Assembly: GCA_965178125.1 (NCBI GenBank)
Contig: OZ237743.1
Span: 558,001 to 622,000 of the forward strand
Length of the DNA stretch: 64,000 bases
Direction: 5' to 3'
Source of the DNA: Bilabrum cf. latius
Taxonomy: Eukaryota > Bigyra: Bicosoecida > Bigyra > Bicosoecida
Below the pieces are notes generated by a model. The model worked only from the letters and a program-made list of their open reading frames with translations. It did not search any database and was not told where the DNA came from. Shown one piece after another: positions 1-13,300 of the stretch. Position 1 is the stretch's first letter, and each line of letters starts with the position of its first letter. Made by a program: the position numbers and the translations under genes.

Positions 1-1
1 C

Positions 2-3000
2 ATGTTGCCCACCCAGCTGCCGTCCGCCGACACAGGTGATGTCCAGCTGCAGCTGAGTGGTCTCCCGACGGGGGCTGCTGCTGCCAACTTGTCAGTCTCG
101 TTCGGGTCCAGAGAGTGCCGCGTCCTGTCGCTGTCACCGGCAGGTCTCGTGACCTGCGAGCTGATCCGCGCACTTCCATTGCAGATGCCTCAGACCGCGG
201 TGCTACCCTTGGTGTACGTGTCCAACTGGGGATACGCACAGGTCGATGAAACCGATGTTGGGGGAGGTCTTGACACTGGCTTCCGGATCGACGGCCTATC
301 TGCATCCTCCGGCGGGATGGCTGGCGGCGCCACGGTGACCATCACCGGCCATGGGTTTGGGTCATCGGTGACTGCAAATGATGTGCAGTTCCGCAGCTCT
401 GGAAACAACGAGACCGGAACTATCACGATCGGCTGCGACGTCCAGAACGTGAGCGACGCGCAAATCGTGTGTCAAACTCGGAGCGTGGCTCCAGCTCTTG
501 CAGCCTCAGCTGGTAGAAGCACTGATGCGCAGCTTTCAGCGGACCTTTCGGGCGAATGGGTCGTGTCGAGAAACGGCATTCAAGCCCAGTCAGCATGCGG
601 TGGTTCGGCAACGGAGGGCCCTTGCAGCTATACGTTCCGAGCCAGTGAGACGCCGCAGATCCACGGCGTTGTCTTCAACGCCACGGGCATGAAGCTGACT
701 GTAACGGGATCAGGATTCAGTGTCTCTGCTGGTAGTATGACCGTCAGCGTTGGCGAGGAGGAGTGTGCGTTGCTCGCTTCGCCTCGTGCGTTGGGCGACT
801 CTAGCTCGCTGGAGTGTCTGGTCCCTGCTGTTCCAGCCGGAACATACCCAGTTCGAGTGCGAGTCGAAGGCAAAGGCTTCGCAAATGCGTCCTCGACTAG
901 TCCTCCCGAGATCATCGTGCCTCTGCTGGTGACCAGCATCCAGCCGTCAACCGGCTCTAGCCAGGGCGGGCAGCGCGTGGTTGTCCACGGCTCCGGCTTT
1001 GCCACCGGTCCTCGTGCAGGCGAGCTCAACGTCGTTCAGTTCATCGGGAGCGAGCTCGGGAGTTCCAGCACCAAGGCCGCCCGGGTGCTTGTGCAAGGGG
1101 GCGACGCGCCCACCAGCACGCGCCTAGTGATTGTGACCCCGGCATTCAACAACGCGCCGGGTCCCATGTCTGCCGACGTCCGAGTGAGGGTGCTATCCGA
1201 CTCGAGCCAAGGCTCATCAGCGGATGGGGTGCAGCAGGAGTGGCAGGAAGCCATGGTCTCACGGGCGCACACAACGGATGTGATTGACACGGCTGCAACG
1301 CCGCATCTAGAGGGCGTCACGCCTGAAAACGGGGAGGATGGTACGGCCATCACGCTCGCAGGGGCTGGGTTTGAGTCCACCATGCCTGCAGGGAGCAGCG
1401 TGTCAGTGGGCGGTGCATCTTGCAACGTGACAGCTTGGAGCGACACGAGCATTTCGTGCTCGCTGCGGCAAGTCAGAGCCGGGGTCCACCTGCCTAAGGT
1501 CACCGTGGGGGGGAAGGGCCTTGCGTTTCCACTCGATATTGTCACGTTCACCGCGTCGCATGCTGTCACTGGCATGGACGGTGCTGCGACGGGGTACGGC
1601 GGCGGCGCTACTGTCGAGCTGCGTGGCAAGGGCTTCCCCGCAGTGACACGAGCTGAAGCGAGCGCCGCCTACGCCCTGAGAGACGAGCTCATCGCCCAGG
1701 GCCGTCCTTTCGCAGCCGCCGTCGAGCCGCTTCCCAGCGTCGACGTATGCGGCCAATCGTGCGAGGTCATCGAAAGCACGTATAATGCAATTTCGTGCAA
1801 GGCACCGGCCTTGCTGAACGCGCAGGCCCTCTCGCAATTCAATGCCGAGGTGCCAAGGGTGCTGACTGTGCAGGGGGAATTCGCGGATGGCGAGCTGCTA
1901 GAGGAATCTATGAGCAGCCCAAGCAACGCGATGGACGGCGATGTCGCCACAACGGCTGCATCCAATTCTGCCGGCTGCCACATCGGGATGGACCTAGGGC
2001 AGAATCAAGAGGCTGTGCTGACTCGATTCGCGTGGTATCCCGATTTCTGGAAGGCAGCAGACACGCGCGGCGCAGTCGTGGAAGGCAGCAACGACGGCAG
2101 CTCATGGACTGCGCTAGCAGCCGTGGACGATGATGCGCAGGTGCTGGAGGGCTGGAACCACATCGATGTCCTCAATGGCCCGGAGGGCCGGCAATAGAAC
2201 GACCTGGGCGCCGAGGACGGCTACAGGTACCTCCGGTACCGCGCAACGAAGGGTCATTGTCGCGTCAACGAACTGGAATTCATTGGTATCGTTCGGCACA
2301 CCTCGCAGGGCGCGTGCGATGTGAAAGCAAGCCTGCCTGCCGGCACCGCGGCGAGCCAGCGACTAGAGCTAGACTTGAGCGGGCAAGGCACGGTGCAGTA
2401 CAGCAGGGAACTCACGCCAACGTTTCACGCCATCGAGCCAGTGCAAGGCTCCGCTCTCGGCGGGACCAATATAACTATCAGGGGGGAAGGTTTCGGGACC
2501 GACTCTACCGCAGCTGACGTTGCAGTTCACCTGAACGGGGTCCCATGCAAAGTATTTCGTGTGACTGACACGGCCGTCCAGTGCACGACAGGACCAAGAG
2601 ACAGGATTCGAGAACCTTCGGTGGATGTTCTGGTGGCCGGCCGAGGCCTGGCAATCGGAAACTCGACCGTGTATTTCAGGTACCTGGACCTCTGGAGCGC
2701 CCGCACAACGTGGGCCGGCAACGAGCCCCCGGTGGAGGGAGACACGGTGATCATCCCCGAGGGGCAGGCGGTGCTCCTGGACATTAGCCCGCCCCGCCTC
2801 TTCTTGATCCTCGTGCAGGGCGAGCTGGTCTTTGACCGCAAGGACGGGCTGCACCTGCAGTCGACGTACATCTGGGTGCACGGCGGGCATTTCCAGATCG
2901 GAGAGGAGGACAACCCGTTCACCAACAAGGCCACCGTCACATTGCATGGAGACCGCTGGAGCGACATCGAGCTGCCGGGAATCGGCGCCAAGACGCTCTC

Positions 3001-6000
3001 GGTGTCAGACCGCAACACCCGCAACGTGATCGTGCCCCACCGCCAGCGGGCCATTCTGGAGATCCACGGCGAGCCGCGCAAGAGGTCCTGGACCAGGCTG
3101 GGCGCCACGAGCGAGGCCGGATCGGACGTGATCGAGCTGCAGGAACCCGTGGACTGGCGTGTGGGCGACAGGCTCTTCGTGACCTCCTCGTCCGGCGACT
3201 ACACCCACCAGGAGGATGTCGCGGTCGTCGAGGTGCTCTCACCCACTCGCCTGAGGGTACACCCACCCTTCACGCGGTAGCACAGGCACCAAATCTTTGA
3301 CGGCGGGCCTTACGGACACTCGGATTCGGATCTTTCGGCGGCTGTGGGCCTCGAGACGAGGAACGTGGTGATCCAGGGATCGGGGTCCGAGCTCACGCAC
3401 GCGACGCAGCTGTTCGGTGGCCACACCATGGCCATGGGAGGTGGGATCTACCGCATTGAGAACGCAGAGGTGCGCAGGGCGGGTCAAGCTGGCATATTGG
3501 GGCGGTATCCCACGCATACTCACATGGCCGGCGCCCAGGCCAAGTACCACTACGTCAAGTCGCTGGCCGTGCACGACACCAACCAGAGGTGCGCCACCAT
3601 CCACGGCAGCAAGTACTACACTGTGTTCTCCATCGCTTGCACTCGCGTGAGGGGCCACAGCGTCTTTGTGGAGGACGGTGCCGAGGAGTGGAACGTGATC
3701 GACGAGAACCTCGTGTCTCGCACGGTCAAGATCTTCAACGGGCTCAAGGGCGACCTGAAGCCGGCGTCGTTCTGGACCGCATCCCCAAAGAACATCTGGA
3801 AGAATAACTTTGCTGCTGGTGGGTCGAACGACGGTGCGTGGGTAGAGTTGCCATCGCATCCGCACGGCCCCAGCTACTCGCTCAATCTGTGCCCGCAGCA
3901 CGACAGGCTCGGGCAGTTCATCAACAACACCGCGACCGCCAACGGGGTCCACGGGCTGCGCATCTACCCGTCCTATGTCCCATGGAAGAACCCTTGCAAC
4001 TGGCAGGAGGGGCCTCCTGATATGTACGAGACGTTTGCCAACCTGACCGCGTTCCGCAACGGTGGCAACGGCGTCTTCAACAAGATCGGGGGTGCCATCA
4101 ACATCAAGCACAGCAAGCTGATGGGCAACTCGATGGAGGAGGAGCGCAGAAGGACTCTTGTTGACGTGTACGGCCCTCCCCTGCACCAGCCCAACTCGGA
4201 AGGAAATCTCTACGTGCGCGATCCGGACGCGCCGCTAGATGACAGCGTGGTAGACGACAACGTGGCTCTCTTCGCCCCCCAGGACGAGTACTACTACGGC
4301 AAGGACCTGACCTTCGTGGGGTACGGCAGCGGAGGGGCCATCGCGGGGTGCGCCAAGTGCGACTCTGAGATCAACAAGAAGCAGGGCGGGTACACGTTCC
4401 GGTTCTCGGGGCTCCGATTCGTGTCGTCAGCAAAGCGGGTGCGCTTCACCATGCCGTACAAGTAGATCTTCCAGGACGATGACGGCAGCCTGACTGGCAC
4501 TGCCGGCGGCTGGGCGACTGCCTACCGGGCGTTCAACGTGTGGCCTGGACAGTGCGAGAGGAGGGAGGGCGACGAGTTTGACGGCGGGATCGTGTGCGGT
4601 AGCTCTGTCAAGGTGAGGCGCATCGCGGTGGATGGATTCAGGCCCGACGCCCTGCAGGATCAGATGCTCGCGCTGACCGTCAGGCGGGGCACCCAAGACG
4701 AGAGCTGGGACGTGCAAGAGTTTGACACCAAAACCGAGTACGGGTGGGTGAGCCCGGTGGTGACCACCAAGCACTACGACCTGTCCTTCCGTCGCTTCGA
4801 CAACGACCGTCCCCTGAACATCGACCTGGACTGGGTCCGACTCAAGCTGTCGGACCCGGCGTACGTCGATTCCGATGCGGATGACGAGTGGGTCACGCTA
4901 GCCCTGAACCGCACCTACTATGCTCACCACATCCGAGTGCGCATGCCCTTCGACGATGAGCACCAGACGGTGGACCCCGGCATGGACGGATACCTCGAGC
5001 AGAACCCCTCCCGTGCCGCGTACGCAGAGGACAGGAGCAAGTACTGGGAGAGGCCTCCCATCGGGGCGTGGGATGGCAATGTGTTCGGCCGGGAGCGGCT
5101 TCCCATCCCAACGGATGACATGGGCACTGGTTTTTACAACCAGTCCTCCAACACCTGGACCGTAGTGCTGAACAACCGGAACGTAACCGAATCAAGCGAA
5201 ACGCACCACGACTCGAAGGGTGACTGGAACCCTCACCGCCACACCAAGCACAGGATTGAGGCAAAGGCGATGCAGTGTCCGCCAGAAGGATGCGATGATC
5301 CCACGGTCATCAACGTGGAGGGAGAAGACAACTGGAGCTCCTACTTTGCGGGCAACGGTACTCGGGACGACCTGGTTGTCCCCCCGGGCCTCCGCCTCAT
5401 CTTCGACATGAGCGAATCGCCCGTGTACAGGCAGGTCCGGGTGGAGGGCGAGGTCGTGTTCCTCAACGATGGGAGCTCCAGGAAGCTGAACTGCGAGCAC
5501 CTTTTAATCTTTGGCAGGGTCGTCGTGGGCACTGAGGACGAGCCGTGGAAGGAGGGCAGCCAGGCCGAGATCCAGCTGCACTCGCTTCGAGGAGAGGTGG
5601 ATGACGGCGCTGTTGTGGACAACGACATCTACCTGGACGACAAGGTCATCTTTGTGGCAGGTGAGCTGCTCATGCACGGGCAGAGCCGGCTGGCGAACTG
5701 GGCCAGGCTGGCAGTCACGGCAGAGGCAGGAAATTCGTCGATCGTCTTGGACCGAAACACCGACTTGCAGCCCGGTGACAGGCTGTCCATCACTCCAACC
5801 GAATGGCCGGGGGCAGGGTCAGACCCGCTCGAGACCGAAGAAGCTGTGGTGGAGTCTGTCGGCAGCGACGGCCGGGCAATCGTGCTCGAGAAGCCCCTAG
5901 AGTACCGCCATTTCGCAGGTGAGGTCGAGTCGGGGTCGTCGCAGACGGTTGCCCTCCGTGCCGCGGTGGGCCTTCTGACCCGCAACGTGAGGATCACTGG

Positions 6001-9000
6001 AAATATGGAGCCCGATGGCGCGGATGGACTCAGGGACACGTTCGGCGGCCACATAGTCGTTTCTGAGATGTACGGTGCCCGCAACCCAGTCACTGGCATG
6101 AGGGGCACGTTCCAGGGGCGCGTGGACCTGCACTCTGTGGAGTTGGCAGAGCTCGGCCAGGGTGGAATGGAGCACTCCGCGCTGCTACTGCAGTTTGCTC
6201 CTTGGCGCACGGAGACGCCGGACAACCCCATCCAGACTCTGGAAGGTTGCAGCATGCACAGCATGCACAACTACGTGGTCAAGGGAGAGGGTCTCAGGAA
6301 CCTCGTGGCCAAGGACAACGTGTTTGCAAGCATCGTGAAAGGTGGCATCTACCTGGACGACAAGTCCGTGAACGCGACGGTCGACGGAAACCTCGTGTCT
6401 GGGCTCTTCCGAGCTGCAGACGAGACGACGAGGCTGGCACGGAACCGTGCCGCGTTCTTCATCGATGTGGAGCCGCGCAGCCTGCGAGGCAACGTGGCTG
6501 GCGGGATCTACGACACGGGCTTCACCCTTCGGCCGACTCGATGCGAGCGACCGTTCGAGTCGGTGGGCGCCGATGCGATTCGGGGCAACGAGGCGTTCGC
6601 GGGCAAGATCGGGTTCTTTGTTCTGTCCACGCGGAGCATGGAGGAAGACAAGTGCGTTTAGCTGCTGGACCAGCTAGCGTGGAAACAGGCGCACGTGGGA
6701 GTTCTCACCGTGGACCAGACGGCGCATTTCAGGCTGGATCGAATCACCGTGTCGGACAGCCACATTGGCTTCTCTCCCAATTTCAGGCGGGGGGGGAGCA
6801 TCAAGAGTTCCTACGTCGTGGTCCAGAACTCTCGATTCGTCGGCGTGTCGGACGCGAACGCGTGCGACGCCTTTAGGGAGTGCCACGCCGCGGGGGAGGG
6901 CGACGCGTGGGGCAGCAAGTGCAACTCCGTGCTGGGCTCCGGTTTCCTGACCGCGGGCATTCTCACTGCCCAGTTCACTAACAGGGGCAAGACGTGCACC
7001 CACGACGACGAGGTCGCGGTGTGCGAGCCGTCCAACACCCCGACCCGCATGTGCGCCATGCCGTGGGAGAGGCGGTACGGGCTGCCCTCCACGAGGCATG
7101 CCGAGTTCCACGTGCTCGACACGAGCTTCGTTGGGTTCGGGTCCGGGTCGAAGACGTGCGGCAATGACGCGTCTCAGCACACGAAGGCCATCGTCAGTAA
7201 CCCGTCCCAGGTAGACTTCTTCCCGCCCATGAAGCTGCGAGGCATTGACTGGCACGACACGGAGCACGCCGCCAAGTTCCATTTCTTCAAGCGCAGTGGC
7301 GAGACCAAGTAGCTGTGCGTCGACCAGGGATGCGACTCGTTCGGGCAGGTGTTCGTCACCGACCTGGACGGATCCACAGTGTCGAGCAAGAGAGCCGGGG
7401 CACACGTGCTCTCGGGGTGGGATCCGGGACACGCCGTCTCGGCTCCGGCCTGCGCGGGGGTGTCCGAGTGGCGGGGCATCGAGTGCGGCGCCGGTGACAC
7501 TCCGCCCGGTGCCTCGGCCAAGTCGTACCTCAAGCTTGTCCCGGCCAGCTTCGACAACCTTGATAGGGACAGGGGCTTCAGGCTGATCGGTCCCGTACAG
7601 GTGCAGCGGGAGGCGGCGCCCTCTGGAGAGTTCCGCAACACGTCAGCGGTGGGCCCGATTGCGGACCCTTGCGCCTTGCGGTTCCCGTTCAGCCAGTACC
7701 CCCACGTGCTGGAGACGGGTGTGACGAACAGGGTGCGGTTCGGGGGGACCCTCCCGGGCACCCTTCGCGCGGGGTACTTCTCGTCCGACCCCAACGACGT
7801 CAGCATCGTCAAGCTGTTCACGCAGAGGCCGAACGCCATCGAGGTGTTCTACAACGGGAGGCTGGTGGCGCCCGTCGCAGGCGACGCGCTCCCCACCCTC
7901 GCCGATCCAGCGGGCTCCAACAAGTTCGATCCCCAGTCCAGGCACCTCTTCCTTGTCATGAGGGGGGGCGATCCAGGGGCAGAGTACCTGATCCGGAGAC
8001 GATCCTCGGTACAGCTGGACCTGACGCTGGCCGTGTCTGTGGACGAATTCCAGGGCGACAACGTGGTGCAGAACCTGGCCACCCTGCTGTCCATCCCAGC
8101 GGATCGGATCAAGGTGGTCAGCGTGGAGGCCGGGTCCGCGAGGATTGCCGTGGAGATTTTGGACGAGGCCGAGTCCACTCTGGACCAGGGTGCCACCGTG
8201 CAGCAGGTGGGCCGGCTGGTCCAAGTGGGCGCCAGCATCAAAGAGGCGCTCACCGGAGGCCAGCTGGACCTGGGATACCCGGTCGAAGACGCTGAGGTCG
8301 GCATATCCAGGCCGGCGCTTGAGCCGCCTCCGTCGGATGAGGCCATGACGAGCGAGAGGGGAACCGTGCTGCCGCCTTCAAACCCCGAGGTGGACCAGCT
8401 GCTGCAGTCAGTCATGTCCAACGGATTCACCGACCTCGCGGCGCCGGCGGTTCCGCTTTTTGCGGGCGAGAACATCACGTACAACAACGTGACGATCCAG
8501 GGATACGTGGACACCAACTTGGACGACGTGTCTGACGCGGTCGGGGTGCCAGTACCCCTTGCGGCCGATGCACCGCCGGTTCCCGGCCGCAACACGACCA
8601 ACCGCGTCATTGTCCCCAGGGGTGGCGACGATGGGAGTTCTGGCGACGATGGGGGCGATGACGGCCTGCCTATGGCTGCGATCGTGGGCATCGCCGTGGG
8701 AGCCGCGGTTGCCCTGGCTGCTGGTGTGGCCGTTGTGCTCGTGTGCAAGGCAGGCAAGGACTAGAGGGAGACAGCCCCTTCAAATGGGACCAAGAAGGGA
8801 GATAATGGCACCATGTCGACAAAAGGGAGCAAGTACCTCGTGGGCTCCAATGCCAGTGCCAGTGCTTACGCCAACAGTACGCTCGCCGCGAGAGCAGCTG
8901 CCAACCCGCAGCTCGCGACAGTGCCACCGCCGCAGGCCTCAGGGACACCACCACCGGCAGATTGCGCCCGTCACGGATCTCGAGTGCACCCTGCCGGCGA

Positions 9001-9289
9001 GATCGTGGAATCGGGCGGCAAGGCGGCATTCGTTGGCCAAAAGGACGAGTTCCGAGGAGAGAATCCGGGACTGGGCCCCAGGGCTGTGGGCATGGCCGGG
9101 CAGTTCGCGGGGCGCAGCCGGGGGATCAGCGATGCCGCGCCGCGTGACGCTGCCCTCGTGACGGGTTTGGACGCCTATAGGGCGGGAGGCGGCGGGCAGA
9201 GGCCCCACCCAGGCCGTGCAGCGTCTCGCCCGTTGAAGGTGCGTACCGGCGGACCAGGTTCATCTGGTCGCCCCGCTTGGAAGGCTTGA
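2..9289 (+). CDS. Fibrocystin-L/PKHD1L1-like surface protein (5' partial)
   Basis: Large type I membrane protein, probably a cell-surface adhesion or receptor molecule; its substrate is unknown. The visible 3,095 residues run on from upstream of the window. In order: repeated IPT/TIG domains (about residues 100-590); an F5/8-C-like segment around 640-770; another IPT near 800-870; a G8 domain (about 897-1133) ending in GLETRNV; parallel beta-helix repeats; a second G8 (about 1777-2000) ending in GLLTRNV; more beta-helix; a single membrane span at about 2889-2917; and a cytoplasmic tail of about 175 residues. The frame is continuous only if TAG at 2195, 3278, 4463, 6659, 7310 and 8762 is sense; the 3278 TAG lies inside the first G8 domain. 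The stop is TGA. The family assignment is secure from the G8 + IPT + beta-helix architecture; whether introns hide in frame is unknown. Confidence 0.88.
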
Positions 9290-10352
9290 GGCCCAAGGCG
9301 GTCCGCACCCTTCGTGAATGTATTTAGAAATGCTGCCACTGCCATTTTAGTGTTTCAGGCTGGCCGCTGATTTGATTCGGGCCTGACGACCACTGCATAA
9401 ATCCGACACACGGAAATTCAAATTGTACTGGTTTTTAAGACGGACCTATACAGCCGTTGTGCATCTCTTCCCGTAACAGGATGCAATTATTGGTCCATTT
9501 AAGCTGCGAGAGCCAGATGATAAGCCAGTGGAACACACAGCGGCACACCAGCGGAGCTAACGCAACGGCCTTGGCTTAGCGCCGATGGGCTCTCCATGGC
9601 ACAGCGAGACGAAGCACCGGCCTGGCCTGGCATGCCAGCCTCCATTGATTTAGTCCTGCTCCGTGAAGAATCTCGGGAGGCTCTCTGGAGGCAGCTTGAA
9701 GCGGTGGTGGACCGGTTGCCCGTGCAGTCCAGTAGCCGCTCTAGCTCATTTCAAGTCTCAGCAGCAACCGAGTCAATGGTGACAGCAACAATAAAGGCGT
9801 TTCGAGACTGATCGCAACGCGATTACGCTGGGAGAGACAGTGGCAGGCAAGAAACGCGGTAGAAATACACAAAACCGACAACTAGTCGAGCAGTGCATCT
9901 GATGGAGGCAGCTGGGCCGCACGCGGTTCGAGATTTTATGCAAATATATGGCTAGGAATTTGTCTATCTCGGAATTTCTCCGCCAGATGCATGGCAGAGG
10001 GGAAATCTGGCGTTGCTTCGGGTACCGGCTCTCGGTTTTATTTTGCCCTCGGGTATGCGGTTGTAACCGATAAAACGATGAACGTTCACGAACATCGCCG
10101 AAGCGCGTGCCCACCGGTGCGATCCCTGCACGTATAATTTCTTTGATAGGAGAGCACAATCATCTTGCTTCTAAAGTAAATCCATATAACGTAATATTTG
10201 GGCCAAATATACTGTCTAATCATCCAGTTGTTTGAGTGAGAATTGCTTTGAGCGGACATGTTCTGGCGAAAATATTGATGGGGCCATTGTCATGCTGCGG
10301 CTTTCCGAACCCACTAGCTCTCCCTTTTATACGTGCAGGCATAAATTGCCGA
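9290..10352. other. Intergenic region, about 1.06 kb
   Basis: AT-richer stretch between the fibrocystin-like stop and the DUF1800/DUF1501 start. It holds one small candidate ORF (9596-9811). A TTTTATA motif lies about 30 bases upstream of the next start codon (near 10325) and could be promoter-related. A GGTTCGAG at about 9920 resembles a tRNA B box, but I see no A box or cloverleaf. Nothing else is supported. Confidence 0.5.
9596..9811 (+). CDS. Small hypothetical protein, 71 aa
   Basis: Begins with ATG in a favourable context (CCATGG) and ends at TGA. The product is helical-looking, with charged segments such as REESREALWRQLEAVVDRL, and has no TAG codons. I do not recognise a family. It sits alone in the intergenic region between two large genes on the same strand. 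It could be a real small gene, the first exon of an unrecognised spliced gene, or chance. A 128-codon ORF on the opposite strand (10159-9773) touches its 3' end and is less convincing. Confidence 0.3.
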   Translation: MAQRDEAPAWPGMPASIDLVLLREESREALWRQLEAVVDRLPVQSSSRSSSFQVSAATESMVTATIKAFRD

Positions 10353-13300
10353 ATGCAGAGTACAGGACCAACAATTGCGTCCGACCTGCCCGTGCGATCG
10401 TCTTCGGATGAATCGTATACCTTCCACCAGAACCCTGTGAACCTTGCCACGGCTGGCAAGCACGTAGTTATTGAGGATGCTAGCGACCTTAAGCCGCTTG
10501 CGAGCAAGCGAGGTGCGGCTAGTCGTTCCGGTGACGAGCATTGGTCATGGCAGAGGCACGTGATCGATTTCTGCGAGGGCAAGTCGTGCCCGAGCCGTTC
10601 GCAAGCCACGATTGGCCTTCTCCTCGTAGCTGGCCTCGTTGCACTTGTTGGATTCAGCGTTTATTTTGCTTAGAGTGGCGACGAGAGCAACGGCGGTGAC
10701 GTATTGCAGGGAGATGCCAGAGCTGGCACAACGGCATATTTGCAGGCGAGCATAACGCTCCGCACGAGCCACGGGAATCCTGCCTTCGAGTACGGTTCCC
10801 CCGCCGCGATTGCATTCTGTAACGCCGTGGAGGAAACCGCTTCCCTGCCGTCCGAGACTTGCAACGTCACGGCCATCCGGCCTGGGCTGATCGCCAGCTA
10901 GTCGAGGCAGAGGCAGCTGGCAGGAGCCAGGTCCTGGGCCAGCACAGAGGTGGAGGTGACACTCAGGTTGCCGCCCACCCACAGGCCAGCCCTCACTGCA
11001 GATGAACTCTCGTCCGAGCTTGGCGCCGCTTTGTCGCAGGCAGCCGAATCGGGCGCGCTCCTCGAGTCGCTGGCCCAGCACGGGGGCGGCCTGGGACTCG
11101 ACGGGATCGTGGACATCGACGTGGGGGAAGATGCGGCTCGACCGGCACCCCCCCCGCTGCCATCAGGCACGCCCACGCCATCCGTATCGCCCACACCGTC
11201 CATCACGCCGACGCCGACTCCGACTCCGTCCATCAGCCCCACGCCGGCGCCCATCCTGGCCCCGGTGCCAGGCGGGCCCATCCTCCGAGTCCCCCTACAG
11301 GCAGGCCCGTTTATGCTGCGGAAATCGACGCAGGGAGTTCTCATCCGCATGTTCCGGACCAACAGTGGGGACTGGTCTTAGGCTGGCAAGGAGACGCAGG
11401 TCCCTGCCGGCATGTCGTACGACGGAAGGGACTGGGAGTCCCAGCCGCCGCTGTACCTGACGTTCGACTGCCAGCCCCCCTTCGAGCCCCGGCCGAACCT
11501 GTGCGCGGTCGATCTGATGAGCATCGATGGCTCATAGCTCAACGGATACACGTACTGGGTGCAGGCGCACGCCGCTCCCGAAGCGACCGACGCAGAGCTC
11601 GCCTCTCGCTTCTTGATGAGCGCATCTTTCGGCGGGACGAAGGCCCAGATCGAGTCGTTTCACCAGGCCCCGCAAGGCGGCAGGTCCCAGCAGGAGCACC
11701 ACCTCGAGGCGGCGACCGAGTGGGTCCGCAAGCAGCAGGAGGACGTGCCGCCCACTCTGCACAGGGCCATGTTCCGGACCCAAGCCAACCCTCCCAACAT
11801 GATACGGGCAGAGACGGGGGGCTATCGCGGCGCGTGCGAGGTGAACTCGAGGTGGGTGCCGTACGCCATGACCATCCGGGACGTCAAGGCCCGCAGGCTG
11901 CACTTCGAAGGCATGAAGCTGTTCGTGGACGGCATGCCGCGCTCGATCATCACCGAGAATGCCACCTTTGAGGACGTTGACCTCGGGAACGGTCCCTGGA
12001 TCGTGTGCAGCGTGGAAGAGCGTGTCGGTGGGCGCGTCTCGTTCGGCATGAACTGTAGGTCAAGGCTCAGCAACCCGCAGATCTCATTCGAGGGCAACGG
12101 ACCGGACGGCCGAGTCGCCATGGTCAACCCCACGATGCAGGCAGTCCCAGCCCCGGCCAGCGATGTGTTCGTCCTGTCTCGGGCACCGTCCAGCTGCAGT
12201 GCTCCTGGGTTTGGGCCCGTGTTTGCCCGCACCACCTCGAGCAGCTCCAGCCTGCCGAAGTGGCTCATGCTAGAGAAGAGGCTGAGGCTCGTGGCCAACG
12301 CACTAGAGGCGCCCGCACAGGCAGTGCAGGGCGAGCACGGGGTGTGTCCGACGGTAAAGAAATCTTTTCTCAACGCGCACACGTGCGTGCCAGCGTCGTC
12401 CGGGTGCTCCAAGCCCCTGTACTCTTCGGCGCACTTCGTGCTGAATGAGACCTCGGCCCGCCCCTTCTTTGAGATCGAGGGCTAGTTTGTGTACGTTGTC
12501 AAGGGGCTCCGGCTCGACGACGCGAGAGATCCGTGCCGCGAAACCACCACCAGGTGGAGGCGCATCACCGACGACCCCCAGTGCTCGCAGGCATCCGCCG
12601 CTGGATCCAGTGAGATTGACGAGACCACGCACGCCTGGCTGGCCGGGCTGCTGGAGGAGGCGGACGATGGGGCCGCTGTGGTGGACATCCGCTCGCGCGA
12701 CTCGAGAGAGTGCACGCTGGCAGAAAAGGGTGTGCGCATTGAGGTGCAGGACAACTCGACGGGTACACAGGTGATGAGGTGCTGGGAGCACGTGCATGCA
12801 CAGGAGCTGTCCGTGTACGACATGTCATTCTGGACCGAGCACCACGATGGGAACAGGGACGCGTTTAATGGCCGCAGGCCTAATCCCATCAAGGCACCGG
12901 CACTGGCTGGCTCTGCCGTGATGCAGTACCCGTCGTGGCACGACATGCGTCGCTGGGACGGTAACGACCACCTTCACACGTACCTTGGTCGCGTGGGCGA
13001 ACGCGTGGATTTCGCAGAGCTGCCGCGCTCGATGCAGTCCAAGAAGATGGCGGCGCACTTCGGGTCGTCGCTGACCTGGGAGCGCGAAGACGACGGGTTT
13101 GAAGCTTGCGGGTCGCCTGGCGAGACCAGCAACGACCCTCGTGGTGGCAACCTGCAGTACTACACCATTTCGGAGGACGATAACATCAGCCAGCAGCAGG
13201 ACCTCGAGCAGTACACCGAGGACACGTTGGGCTGGTACACCAAGAGCAACGTGTGGCTGAACGTGGTCCACAGTGCGCCCGACTAGCTCCGTCAGAGGGT

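Noticed and set aside
9913-9935. Possible tRNA B box (GGTTCGAG)
   Set aside because: No A box, acceptor stem or cloverleaf could be drawn around it; it is not the expected CUA tRNA.
9773-10159. Minus-strand ORF of 128 codons
   Set aside because: No recognisable motif, poor composition, and its 3' end overlaps a better small ORF.
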